A DNA stretch of 14,400 bases from Lachnospiraceae bacterium (lineage in GTDB: Bacteria > Bacillota_A > Clostridia > Lachnospirales > Lachnospiraceae). Location of the stretch: contig JAIKXO010000046.1 in the NCBI GenBank assembly GCA_024684065.1, positions 1 to 14,400 of the forward strand. Direction: 5' to 3'. The notes beneath the pieces are model-generated. The model did no database searches. It worked only from the letters and a program-made list of their open reading frames with translations, and was not told the origin of the DNA. Position numbers and translations under genes: made by a program. Positions within the stretch are counted from its first letter, which is position 1. Every line of letters begins with the position of its first letter. This document shows positions 6,715-13,471 of this stretch, one piece after another.

Positions 6715-6734
6715 AAGGAGACCGTATGAATTAG
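6715..6734 (+). other. Original start of the aldo/keto reductase, with amber codon 3
   Basis: AAGGAG (6715-6720) stands five bases before ATG 6726, and the following codons read M-N-stop-R-K-L-G-K-T-G-L-M. Members of this family begin M(E/N)YRKLGKTGLMVSE, so the TAG at 6732-6734 occupies a Tyr codon position (TAT or TAC changed to TAG). Ribosomes loading here would terminate after two residues; the next in-frame ATG is at 6759. Confidence 0.8.
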
Positions 6735-6758
6735 AGAAAACTTGGAAAAACAGGGCTT

Positions 6759-7871
6759 ATGGTCAGCGAGATCGGCTTTGGCGGAGAGTGGCTCGAAAGG
6801 CATGAAGAGGCAGAGTCGGTGGAGCTGTTAAAGCATGCGCATGAAAAGGGGATCAATATCCTGGACTGCTGGATGGCTGACCCGAAATCGAGGGATATCA
6901 TCGGAAAGGCTATGGATGGTTGCAGCGATTCCTGGCATGTACAGGGGCATATCGGATCCACATGGCAGAACGACCAGTATGTCAGGACAAGGGATATGAA
7001 ATATGTCCGTCCGGCTTTCGAGGATCTTTTGTCAAGATTCCGATGCGATCATGTAGATCTGGGGATGATTCATTACATAGATTCCATGAAGGACTGGGAT
7101 ACAGCCATGAACGGAGAATTCATAGAATATGTCCATGAGCTGCATGAAAAGGGAACCATAAAACACATCGGTCTTTCCACGCATAATCCGGTCATAGGGA
7201 AGCTCGCAGTGGAGACAGGCTTTATCGAAATGATCCTTTTCAGCATAAACCCCGCATTTGATATGAGGCCGGCGACAGATGACCTGGATTCCATGTTTGA
7301 AGGGTATGATAAGGATAACCTGTCAGGCATAGATGATGAAAGGGCGGAGTTTTATCGATTGTGTGAGGAGCGGGAGATTGGACTCACCGTCATGAAGGGA
7401 TTCTTCGGAGGAAGGCTTTTGAATAAAGAGCAGTCTCCTTTCGGAGTGGCATTTACTCCGGTACAGCTGATCCATTATGCGCTTACGAGGCCGGGAGTGT
7501 CATCGATCCTCTGCGGATATGATACAAAGGAGCAGGTGGATGAAGCCGTTTCCTACGAAGATGCTACGGATGATGAAAAGGATTACGCTTCCGTGATCGC
7601 CTCCGCACCGCTTCATTCCTATATGGGGCAGTGCACCTATTGCGGGCATTGCAAGCCCTGCCCGATGGACATTGACATCGCCATGGTGAATAAGTTTTAC
7701 GATCTTGCCTCGGCACAGGCAGGGATACCGGATAGCGTAATGCAGCATTATAAAGCCCTTGACCATGGCGCGGCAGAGTGTGTGGCCTGCAGGGGATGCG
7801 AGGGCAGATGCCCGTTTGGGGTAAAGATAGCAGACAGGATGAGGAAGACTGCGGAAGTGTTCGGATGCTAA
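6759..7871 (+). CDS. Aldo/keto reductase with two C-terminal 4Fe-4S motifs (start lost to a nonsense codon)
   Basis: This is a TIM-barrel oxidoreductase of the aldo/keto reductase superfamily fused to a ferredoxin-like tail. Counting from ATG 6759, the tail has C292/C295/C298/C301 (CTYCGHCKPCP) and C341/C344/C347/C351 (CVACRGCEGRCP), each a 4Fe-4S signature. H105 (LGMIHYIDS) corresponds to the catalytic His and D36 to the conserved Asp. The canonical Tyr is replaced in DCWMADP (D41 at the expected place), and the Lys position reads QGHIGS with H64. The barrel is therefore unlikely to work as a classic NADPH-dependent carbonyl reductase. Native translation should begin at 6726 but meets TAG at codon 3. 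Internal initiation at 6759 would remove the first eleven residues, part of the first barrel strand. It is probably a recent pseudogene, or poorly expressed. Confidence 0.8.
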   Translation: MVSEIGFGGEWLERHEEAESVELLKHAHEKGINILDCWMADPKSRDIIGKAMDGCSDSWHVQGHIGSTWQNDQYVRTRDMKYVRPAFEDLLSRFRCDHVDLGMIHYIDSMKDWDTAMNGEFIEYVHELHEKGTIKHIGLSTHNPVIGKLAVETGFIEMILFSINPAFDMRPATDDLDSMFEGYDKDNLSGIDDERAEFYRLCEEREIGLTVMKGFFGGRLLNKEQSPFGVAFTPVQLIHYALTRPGVSSILCGYDTKEQVDEAVSYEDATDDEKDYASVIASAPLHSYMGQCTYCGHCKPCPMDIDIAMVNKFYDLASAQAGIPDSVMQHYKALDHGAAECVACRGCEGRCPFGVKIADRMRKTAEVFGC

Positions 7872-7923
7872 GGAAAACAAAGAATTTCTCCCTTTTTACA
7901 TTTCTGTGTCTAGTTCCAAGTCC

Positions 7924-7960
7924 TGTGCAACTTGCACAAAAGAAAATTGCATGACAATTT
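7924..7960. promoter_or_regulatory. Two adjacent palindromes upstream of kptA
   Basis: The 100-base gap before kptA holds a perfect 7+1+7 palindrome, TGTGCAACTTGCACA (7924-7938). Six bases later comes a second one, AAATTG (7944-7949) with CAATTT (7955-7960) around CATGA. Both contain TTGCA, so they may be two sites for one dimeric regulator. The length and symmetry suit operators better than RNA hairpins. I could not assign -35 and -10 boxes with confidence. The site lies at the head of a long co-directional gene run. Confidence 0.5.
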
Positions 7961-7971
7961 GAAAGAATAAG

Positions 7972-8514
7972 ATGAATCTGAAAAGCACAAGTAAATATAT
8001 AAGCCTAATCCTGAGGCATAAGCCGGAGGCGGCGGGGATAACATTGGATGAGCACGGATGGGCGGATGTGGAGGAACTGATAGCCGGCGTAAACAAAACA
8101 CATAAGCTTACAATGGATATCCTCAAGGAGATCGTCGATACAGATGAGAAACAGCGGTATTCCTTCAACGAAGACAAGACGCTGATCAGGGCGAACCAGG
8201 GGCATTCGATACCTGTAGATGTGGAGCTTAAGGCAACAAAGCCCCCGCAGATCCTTTATCATGGAACCGGGCAGAAATCAGTGGAATCCATTGACAGGCA
8301 GGGACTGCTTCCCCGGAGCAGATTATATGTCCATCTGTCCGGGGATATAGAAACAGCAATAAAGGTAGGCAGGAGGCACGGAAAGCCGGTTGTATACGAA
8401 GTGCTGAGCGGAGATATGGAGAATGACGGATACATATATTATCGATCCGTCAACGGCGTATGGCTTACTAAAACCGTCCCGGTAAAGTATCTCAGGAAAA
8501 GAGGGGATTTATGA
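7972..8514 (+). CDS. kptA: RNA 2'-phosphotransferase (Tpt1/KptA family)
   Basis: KptA uses NAD+ to remove an internal 2'-phosphate from RNA, producing ADP-ribose 1'',2''-cyclic phosphate. In eukaryotes this completes tRNA splicing; the natural bacterial substrate is uncertain. The 180 residues are the normal length. Family signatures are in order: KYISLILRHKPEA (R15, H16), HGWADVEELI (29-37), QRYSF, IRANQGHS (R73, H78), LYHGT (95-99), LLPRSRLYVHLS (R115, R117, H121) and VNGVWLT near the end. The Arg-His-Arg-Arg core typical of active Tpt1 is therefore available. The N-terminal half is the winged-helix lobe and the C-terminal half the ADP-ribosyltransferase lobe. The site before ATG 7972 is a weak GAAAG. 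The next gene follows after 35 bases and is probably co-transcribed. Confidence 0.93.
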   Translation: MNLKSTSKYISLILRHKPEAAGITLDEHGWADVEELIAGVNKTHKLTMDILKEIVDTDEKQRYSFNEDKTLIRANQGHSIPVDVELKATKPPQILYHGTGQKSVESIDRQGLLPRSRLYVHLSGDIETAIKVGRRHGKPVVYEVLSGDMENDGYIYYRSVNGVWLTKTVPVKYLRKRGDL

Positions 8515-8549
8515 TAAGAAAATAGTGCAGGATCCGGAGGAAAAATATC

Positions 8550-9248
8550 ATGAATGCCAGGCGTGGTTATGTACTGGAGGACGAAAGGGATTTCTCGCCT
8601 GAAGCTATTGAAATAATGCGGAAAGCATCCCGGCATGTCATATATCTGATCAATGAGGGGTATGACCTGAAAAGGTCCGCAACATTTGTTGGGGATCATT
8701 ATCTGCTATCCAAACGCCAAAGGCTTGCGGTTGTGAGAAGCGTTGCTACAAGTGAACAGCTTAAAGAACGAGAGAATAAGCAGGTTTCGGTTCATGATAT
8801 TTTCGGCAGGGAAGTATGGGTGGATGGGTTTAATACGATCATTACGCTGGAAGTGATGTTTAGCCGCTCTATTCTCCTTTTCTGTATGGACGGCACTATC
8901 AGAGATCTTGCCGCGCTCAGGGGAACTTACAGGGTGATTCCAGAAACAGAGAAGGCCGCGAATCTGTTTTTCGATATTCTTAAAGAAGCAGGCGTTTCAA
9001 AGATCTATATTCTCCTGGACGAGCCGGTCTCCAATTCCGGAAGGCTGAAAAGCCTGCTTGCAGAGGTTCATAAAGATTATTCCATGGAGCTTGACATCCG
9101 GATCAAAAGAGATGTGGATAGGGCTCTTTACGAAAAAGAATACGTGGTAACTTCAGACTCGATCATATTGGATAATTGCGCAAGCTGGGTCAATATATCT
9201 GAAGAATGTATGAAACGGTTGAATATGACCGGACTCAAAGTATGGTGA
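8550..9248 (+). CDS. DUF434/DUF5616-domain protein of unknown function
   Basis: This 232-residue soluble protein has a small N-terminal helical domain (about residues 12-70, with HVIYLINEGYDLKRSATFVGDHYLLSKRQRLAVVR) that matches DUF434. A larger alpha/beta domain (about 78-225) is the one called DUF5616. The second domain carries regularly spaced acidic residues on strand ends: D92 (VDGFN), D114 (CMDGTIRDLA), D157 (LLDEPVSNSGR), D203 and D208 (VTSDSIILDN). This arrangement would suit a metal-dependent nuclease of PIN- or Toprim-like fold, but that is inference. GGAGG (8536-8540) precedes ATG 8550. It directly follows kptA, and the shared operon suggests a role in RNA processing or repair. A sliver of a homologue survives at 3723-3789. 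Confidence 0.75.
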   Translation: MNARRGYVLEDERDFSPEAIEIMRKASRHVIYLINEGYDLKRSATFVGDHYLLSKRQRLAVVRSVATSEQLKERENKQVSVHDIFGREVWVDGFNTIITLEVMFSRSILLFCMDGTIRDLAALRGTYRVIPETEKAANLFFDILKEAGVSKIYILLDEPVSNSGRLKSLLAEVHKDYSMELDIRIKRDVDRALYEKEYVVTSDSIILDNCASWVNISEECMKRLNMTGLKVW

Positions 9249-9364
9249 AAACGGTTCCCTACAAATCGCCTGTCATTAGAAACTGATAGATAAGGTCAGA
9301 GCGGGCAGGGATCTTCGTTGATGAATACGTATAAACCATTGTAAGAGCCGGAGAGAAAAAAGCA

Positions 9365-9862
9365 ATGAATATTTCAGTAATAATGGAAAAGATGATTGAA
9401 TATTCCAAAGGGAATCTACATGATATAGACCATCTGGTGCGTGTTTGGGCATATGCGAAGATGATCGGAGAGCTGGAAGGCATTGATCCAGAAACGCAGT
9501 ATATTCTTGAGGTGGCTGCTGTTACGCACGACATCGCATGTCCCCTGTGCCGGGAAAAGTATGGGAATACGAACGGAAAACTGCAGGAGGAAGAGGGGAT
9601 CCCATTAGTGGGGGCGTTTCTCGCAGATACCGGACTGTCAGAATCTCAGATAGATCGGGTGGCATTTCTTGTCGGACATCATCACACTCTGAATGAAATA
9701 GACGGGGCGGACTATCAGATCCTGATCGAAGCGGATTATATTGTTAACGCTGCCGAAAATGGCTATAGCAGGCAAAATATAGAAAATTTTATAAATACAA
9801 TCGCAAGGACAGAGAGCGGAAGGCAACTCATAAACAGCATTCTATTATGTAATATAGGATAA
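9365..9862 (+). CDS. HD-domain phosphohydrolase
   Basis: A 165-residue single-domain metal-dependent phosphohydrolase of the HD superfamily. The metal ligands are visible: H23 (LHDIDHLVRVW), H55-D56 (AAVTHDIA), H105/H106 (LVGHHHTL, an extra His pair seen in many HD enzymes) and D124 (IEADYIVN). The substrate is not shown; nucleotides or phosphate monoesters are usual for stand-alone members. ATG 9365 follows GGAGAG at 9350-9355. The 116 bases before it hold no recognisable gene or promoter. Its stop is four bases from the start of endonuclease IV, so the two are translationally coupled. This points to a linked function, for example removing damaged nucleotides while the neighbour repairs DNA. 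That last step is inference. Confidence 0.83.
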   Translation: MNISVIMEKMIEYSKGNLHDIDHLVRVWAYAKMIGELEGIDPETQYILEVAAVTHDIACPLCREKYGNTNGKLQEEEGIPLVGAFLADTGLSESQIDRVAFLVGHHHTLNEIDGADYQILIEADYIVNAAENGYSRQNIENFINTIARTESGRQLINSILLCNIG

Positions 9863-9866
9863 AACG

Positions 9867-10754
9867 ATGATATATACCGGATGCCATTTGTCAATTACAG
9901 ACGGATACGAGGCTATGGGAAGGAAGATCCAAAGTATGGGGGGAGACACCTTTGCATGGTTTACAAGAAATCCCAGAGGCGGAAGGACAAAGCCTATTGC
10001 CAGAGAGGATGCATACTCTTTGGCAGAGTATTGTAAGAAGGAGCATTTCGGGCCTCCGGTCGCACACGGAAGCTATACCATGAACCTATGCTCAGCTAAT
10101 GAAGATACCAGAAAGAACGGCTTTGACATGCTGGCTAAGGATATGGAAATAATGAAGCTTTTTCCCGGATGCTTTTATAACTTCCACCCGGGTTCCCATA
10201 CGGGGCAGGGGACAGAGGCAGGCATAGTGCAGATATCCGATGCTCTGAACAGACTCACCGGTCAGGATTTCAAAACAGTGATCCTTCTGGAGACTATGGC
10301 AGGGAAGGGCTCAGAGATAGGAGGATCCTTTGAGGAACTGCGGGAGATTATTGACCGTGTGGATTTCAATGATCATATCGGGGTCTGTTTTGACACCTGC
10401 CATACCTGGGATGCAGGATATGATATTGTGAATGACCTTGACGGGGTGTTGCAGAATTTCGATGATGTGATCGGGATCTCCCGCCTTAAGGCAGTCCATT
10501 TTAACGACAGCAGGAATGAGCGAGGTTCCCATAAGGACCGCCATGAAAAGCTTGGACATGGCTTTCTCGGAGCGGAAGCCATGAAGAGGATTGCGCTGCA
10601 CCCGGCACTTCAGGGACTTCCGTTCATATTGGAGACTCCGAATGAGGATGAGGGTTATATCGAAGAAATCAAACTTGTGCGGAGTTGGTTTGAAAATGGA
10701 GAGATTTCTGAGATAAAGGGTAAGGATAGACCGTTAAGAAGGGGAATAGAGTGA
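9867..10754 (+). CDS. nfo: Endonuclease IV (deoxyribonuclease IV, AP endonuclease)
   Basis: This is a zinc-dependent AP endonuclease of base-excision repair that cuts 5' of abasic sites. The 295 residues compare with 285 in the Escherichia coli enzyme. All nine metal ligands can be placed by motif and spacing: H67 (VAHGSY), H107 (NFHPGSHTGQG), E142 (LLETMAGKG), D176 and H179 (CFDTCHTWDAGYD), H211 (VHFNDS), D224 and H226 (HKDRHEKLGHG) and E256 (FILETPNED). The intervals are the same as, or within two residues of, those in E. coli Nfo. The ATG begins four bases after the HD gene's stop. It should be cytoplasmic and constitutive or stress-induced; no separate promoter is visible. Confidence 0.95.
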   Translation: MIYTGCHLSITDGYEAMGRKIQSMGGDTFAWFTRNPRGGRTKPIAREDAYSLAEYCKKEHFGPPVAHGSYTMNLCSANEDTRKNGFDMLAKDMEIMKLFPGCFYNFHPGSHTGQGTEAGIVQISDALNRLTGQDFKTVILLETMAGKGSEIGGSFEELREIIDRVDFNDHIGVCFDTCHTWDAGYDIVNDLDGVLQNFDDVIGISRLKAVHFNDSRNERGSHKDRHEKLGHGFLGAEAMKRIALHPALQGLPFILETPNEDEGYIEEIKLVRSWFENGEISEIKGKDRPLRRGIE

Positions 10755-10782
10755 TAACGGGGCTGATATAAAAATTGAAAGG

Positions 10783-11104
10783 ATGTACATTTTTTTGTTC
10801 ACCAGCTTTGGTATTATTTATTCAAGGCTGCGATTATGTTCATGAGCAGATAAAGGGCAAAGAAAATGAATATGAATATATCAACATCGGGGAGAACATC
10901 CGCAACATGGGTGTGTTTATGAGGATGCGTGATACGAATCCGGTCTTTGATCATAGTAAGGAGATCGGAGATGTAGGTATCCCGGCGTTCGTATTTAAGG
11001 ATGGCAGGGTTTCTCTTGATCCTGCGGATGCAGGACTTGTTGAGTATGGAGGATCCGGTGCATGTTCTATCGAGGAACACAAGAACGGGGGGAAAGGGTG
11101 CTGA
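10783..11104 (+). pseudogene. Glutaredoxin-like gene with two frameshifts near the start
   Basis: From about 10847 the frame encodes IKGKENEYEYINIGENIRNMGVFMRMRDTNPVFD and VGIPAFVFKDGRVSLDPADAGL. This is the body of a clostridial glutaredoxin-related protein, including the cis-Pro GIP loop. Its expected N-terminus is found in two other frames: MYIFLFTSFGIIYSR (from ATG 10783) and then AAIMFMSR (10827-10850). Each junction is explained by one missing base, at the GG of 10826-10827 and near AGCAG at 10845-10849. In addition the CxxC/CxxS active site reads GIIYS, without cysteine. An alternative start at TTG 10775 gives a 109-residue continuous frame with an untypical N-terminus. It is probably a non-functional relic between nfo and the HD-GYP gene. 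Confidence 0.65.
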
Positions 11105-11110
11105 TTAAAG

Positions 11111-11173
11111 ATGGAGAAGGCACAAATGGGCTTTGAGTTATTAACATTAATGGAAAGGAAAAACAGATTATGA
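11111..11173 (+). other. 20-codon ORF overlapping the HD-GYP start
   Basis: A tiny frame (MEKAQMGFELLTLMERKNRL) ends in TGA that overlaps the ATG of the next gene (ATGA at 11170-11173). The G-rich GGGGGGAAAGGG upstream is rather far from its ATG (about 9-12 bases). It could be a leader peptide that couples translation into the HD-GYP gene, or a chance frame; I favour the latter slightly. Confidence 0.2.
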
Positions 11174-12450
11174 ACAAGTTTACGACAATCCGCTCTCTCC
11201 TGAATGCGTTGGCAAAGGCCATGAATCTTATTGATCCGACAATAGAGAACCACCATCAGGAGACAGCATATCTGGCATATCATATCGGAGCGGAGATGGG
11301 GCTTGAAACAGAGAGCCTGCACGTCATCGTTGTTTCCGCACTTCTCCATGACGTCGGCACAATAGTGATGCCCCTTAAGAACAGCCTGGCGGCGTATGAA
11401 GACCACCGCAGGGAGATAGCCAAAATAGGAGCGGACATGATACGCGACCTGGAGCCGTTTGACCGGTTTGCCGGAATCATCGAACTCTGCCAGAACAGCT
11501 ATCAGGAGAACATACGGTTTTCGGAATCCCAAGCCTGTAGGGAAAAACTCCGTGACGGCGTGGATATAGGTCAATGCATCGAAGTGGCTGAAACCATTCA
11601 CATGGCCGACATCATATCTTCCATATGGGATGAGGATGCCGACATACTGAATCAGATACCGCGCATAAGGGAAACTGTGGAGCAGGGCCGTGAAACTGAA
11701 TTCTCAGGCAGAGCAGTAGATGCATTCCTCCGCATGAGCAGTCGTGAATTCATATGGATGGACTTTGCGCTTAATCCGACGTTCCTATCCTTTTTCATAG
11801 GGGATATGCATGATGTGAGTCTGGAGCAGGCCGTGGGGCTCACAAAGCTGATGTCCAGGGTTATTGATTTTAGAAGCTCATTCACGGCGATGCATTCCGC
11901 GGGCGTGGCGGCGTCCGCAAAAGCGCTGGCGGAACTGGCGGGAATGTCCGATGAAGACTGCATGAAGATGGAAATAGCGGGGAATCTGCATGATGTGGGT
12001 AAGCTGCGGATCCCGAATGAAATCCTGGAAAAGCCGGGCAAGCTGACAGATGAGGAGTTCAACAAGGTTAAGGAGCATCCATACTATACCCGCCTGATCC
12101 TGACGGATGTGGAGGGCTTTGATGAAATAGCCGACTGGGCCGGCTTCCACCATGAGAAATTGAACGGAAGAGGATATCCGTTTCATTTCGATGGCGGCTT
12201 TCTGAGCCTTGGATCCCGGATCATGTCCGTGGCGGATATCTTCTCCGCGATAACAGAGGAGAGACCCTACCGGAAACCAATGAGCCGGGAACAGGCTATG
12301 CGGGTCTTATGGGAAAATGTTGAACGCGGAGACATCTGCGGGGAGATCGTGAAACTGCTTGAAGATAATTATGATGCCGTAAACGAGGTCAGGATGAAGA
12401 AGTCACGGGAAGCCGGGGAACGGTATTTTGCGACACACCGGATTGAGTGA
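11170..12450 (+). CDS. Tandem HD / HD-GYP domain protein (putative c-di-GMP phosphodiesterase)
   Basis: This 426-residue soluble protein has two HD-superfamily domains. The N-terminal one (about 25-160) has H28/H29, H60-D61 (ALLHDVGTI) and D147 (HMADII) but no GYP loop. The C-terminal one (about 235-405) is a canonical HD-GYP: H242, H274-D275 with K278 (HDVGKLRIP), H303, H327-H328 in FHHEKLNGRGYP and D356 in SVADIFSAITEERPYR. HD-GYP domains hydrolyse cyclic di-GMP, some the 3'3'-cGAMP hybrid. No membrane segment, REC or PAS domain is present, so the N-terminal HD domain may be the sensor. ATG 11170 follows AAAGGA at 11154-11159. Confidence 0.87.
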   Translation: MNKFTTIRSLLNALAKAMNLIDPTIENHHQETAYLAYHIGAEMGLETESLHVIVVSALLHDVGTIVMPLKNSLAAYEDHRREIAKIGADMIRDLEPFDRFAGIIELCQNSYQENIRFSESQACREKLRDGVDIGQCIEVAETIHMADIISSIWDEDADILNQIPRIRETVEQGRETEFSGRAVDAFLRMSSREFIWMDFALNPTFLSFFIGDMHDVSLEQAVGLTKLMSRVIDFRSSFTAMHSAGVAASAKALAELAGMSDEDCMKMEIAGNLHDVGKLRIPNEILEKPGKLTDEEFNKVKEHPYYTRLILTDVEGFDEIADWAGFHHEKLNGRGYPFHFDGGFLSLGSRIMSVADIFSAITEERPYRKPMSREQAMRVLWENVERGDICGEIVKLLEDNYDAVNEVRMKKSREAGERYFATHRIE

Positions 12451-12487
12451 GGGATCGGCTATATGAAATTGGAAGGGTGACGGAAAG

Positions 12488-13288
12488 ATGATCAAGCTTA
12501 TTGTTACCGATATGGATGGATGCCTTTTGGACTCGGGAGGGAACTTGCCGTCAAATTTCCGGGAAGCCTATGATCTTATGACAAAACAGAATGTGATATT
12601 TGCCGCTGCAAGCGGAAGATCAATTGGTGGGCTTAAGAGACCGTTTGGAGATATGGCGGCTGATATGGCGTTTGTCTCGGATAACGGAGCCAGGATTTTT
12701 TACAAAGGAGACATCTTATCCGAAGAGTTACTGTCAGATGATGATTATGTACCATTAATAGAGGAAATGCGCATCCATAATGGACTGATACCTATAGCTT
12801 GTGGAAGGGAGAGAACATGGGTTGAGGATTTGGGCGTTATCACAGTGGAAGTATGTAAAGAGATGCAGAAATATTATCCGGCATGGTACAAATGCAGTTT
12901 CGAGGACATACCAGAGAAGATCGTCAAATTTGCGCTGCTATATTTTGATGACATCGAGAAGAATATCTATCCATATTTCCAAAGATATGACAATGAGCGA
13001 ATTCGCATACAGGTGACTGCATATGTATGGATAGATATATATCCTAAAAACGTATCAAAGGGAAGTGCAGTCAAGACGCTTCAGGACAGAATGGGAATAT
13101 CCCCATCAGAAACAGCAGTTTTTGGAGATTATCTGAATGATCTGTCAATGGCAGACCATGCGGATTTTTCATATGCTCCTGCAAACTCACATGCTGAGGT
13201 TAAGGAACGTTTTACAGATGTTATCAAGTCAAATACCGAAAACGGAGTTACAGATAAGATAATTGAATTACTATGTAATCAGATGTAA
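12488..13288 (+). CDS. Cof-type HAD-IIB phosphatase
   Basis: This 266-residue haloacid-dehalogenase-superfamily hydrolase has a type IIB cap and dephosphorylates small metabolites such as sugar phosphates or nucleotides. Motif I is TDMDGCLLD with nucleophile D8 and D10, motif II is ASGRS (S42), motif III is the lysine of NVSKGSAVKTL (K191), and motif IV is FGDYLNDLSM (D214, D218). The usual Cof boundary sequence VSDNGARIF follows motif II. The ATG at 12488 has GGAAAG and GGAAGG just upstream (12471-12487). It lies 37 bases after the HD-GYP stop and is probably in the same transcript. The substrate cannot be read from sequence. Confidence 0.9.
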   Translation: MIKLIVTDMDGCLLDSGGNLPSNFREAYDLMTKQNVIFAAASGRSIGGLKRPFGDMAADMAFVSDNGARIFYKGDILSEELLSDDDYVPLIEEMRIHNGLIPIACGRERTWVEDLGVITVEVCKEMQKYYPAWYKCSFEDIPEKIVKFALLYFDDIEKNIYPYFQRYDNERIRIQVTAYVWIDIYPKNVSKGSAVKTLQDRMGISPSETAVFGDYLNDLSMADHADFSYAPANSHAEVKERFTDVIKSNTENGVTDKIIELLCNQM

Positions 13289-13321
13289 TGGTTTTTAGTT
13301 TGATAAAGCAAAGCTTGGTTA

Positions 13322-13378
13322 ATGGAAGAGTGTGTCGGCTGTAATCGGTGTTTCGGGCGCTGCGACCGGACAATGTAA
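13322..13378 (+). pseudogene. Possible 4Fe-4S motif relic (18 codons)
   Basis: A very short frame encodes MEECVGCNRCFGRCDRTM, a complete CxxCxxCxxxC spacing. It is nearly the same as the second cluster motif of the aldo/keto reductase in this window (ECVACRGCEGRC). It has no ribosome binding site, and the expected CPFGV continuation is replaced by a stop. It may be the broken tail of a second ferredoxin-type oxidoreductase. An overlapping frame (13323-13433) reads SAVIGVSGAATGQCNDFVGAAARLASQIVGVG and could instead be the real remnant. Both are too short to settle. Confidence 0.3.
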
Positions 13379-13471
13379 TGATTTTGTCGGGGCTGCGGCA
13401 AGATTGGCTTCTCAGATCGTGGGAGTAGGATAAATATAACAGGGATGGGGAGTTTTCGAGCGGAGGTTTTT

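Noticed and set aside
6732..6734. TAG at codon 3 of the aldo/keto reductase as a recoded amber (Tyr or pyrrolysine)
   Set aside because: No other gene in the window has an internal TAG, a neighbouring frame ends in TAG, and nearby genes carry other lesions, so a plain nonsense mutation is simpler.
9249..9364. Riboswitch or small RNA between the DUF434 and HD genes
   Set aside because: I could find no convincing conserved stem or aptamer core, and no promoter boxes with proper spacing.
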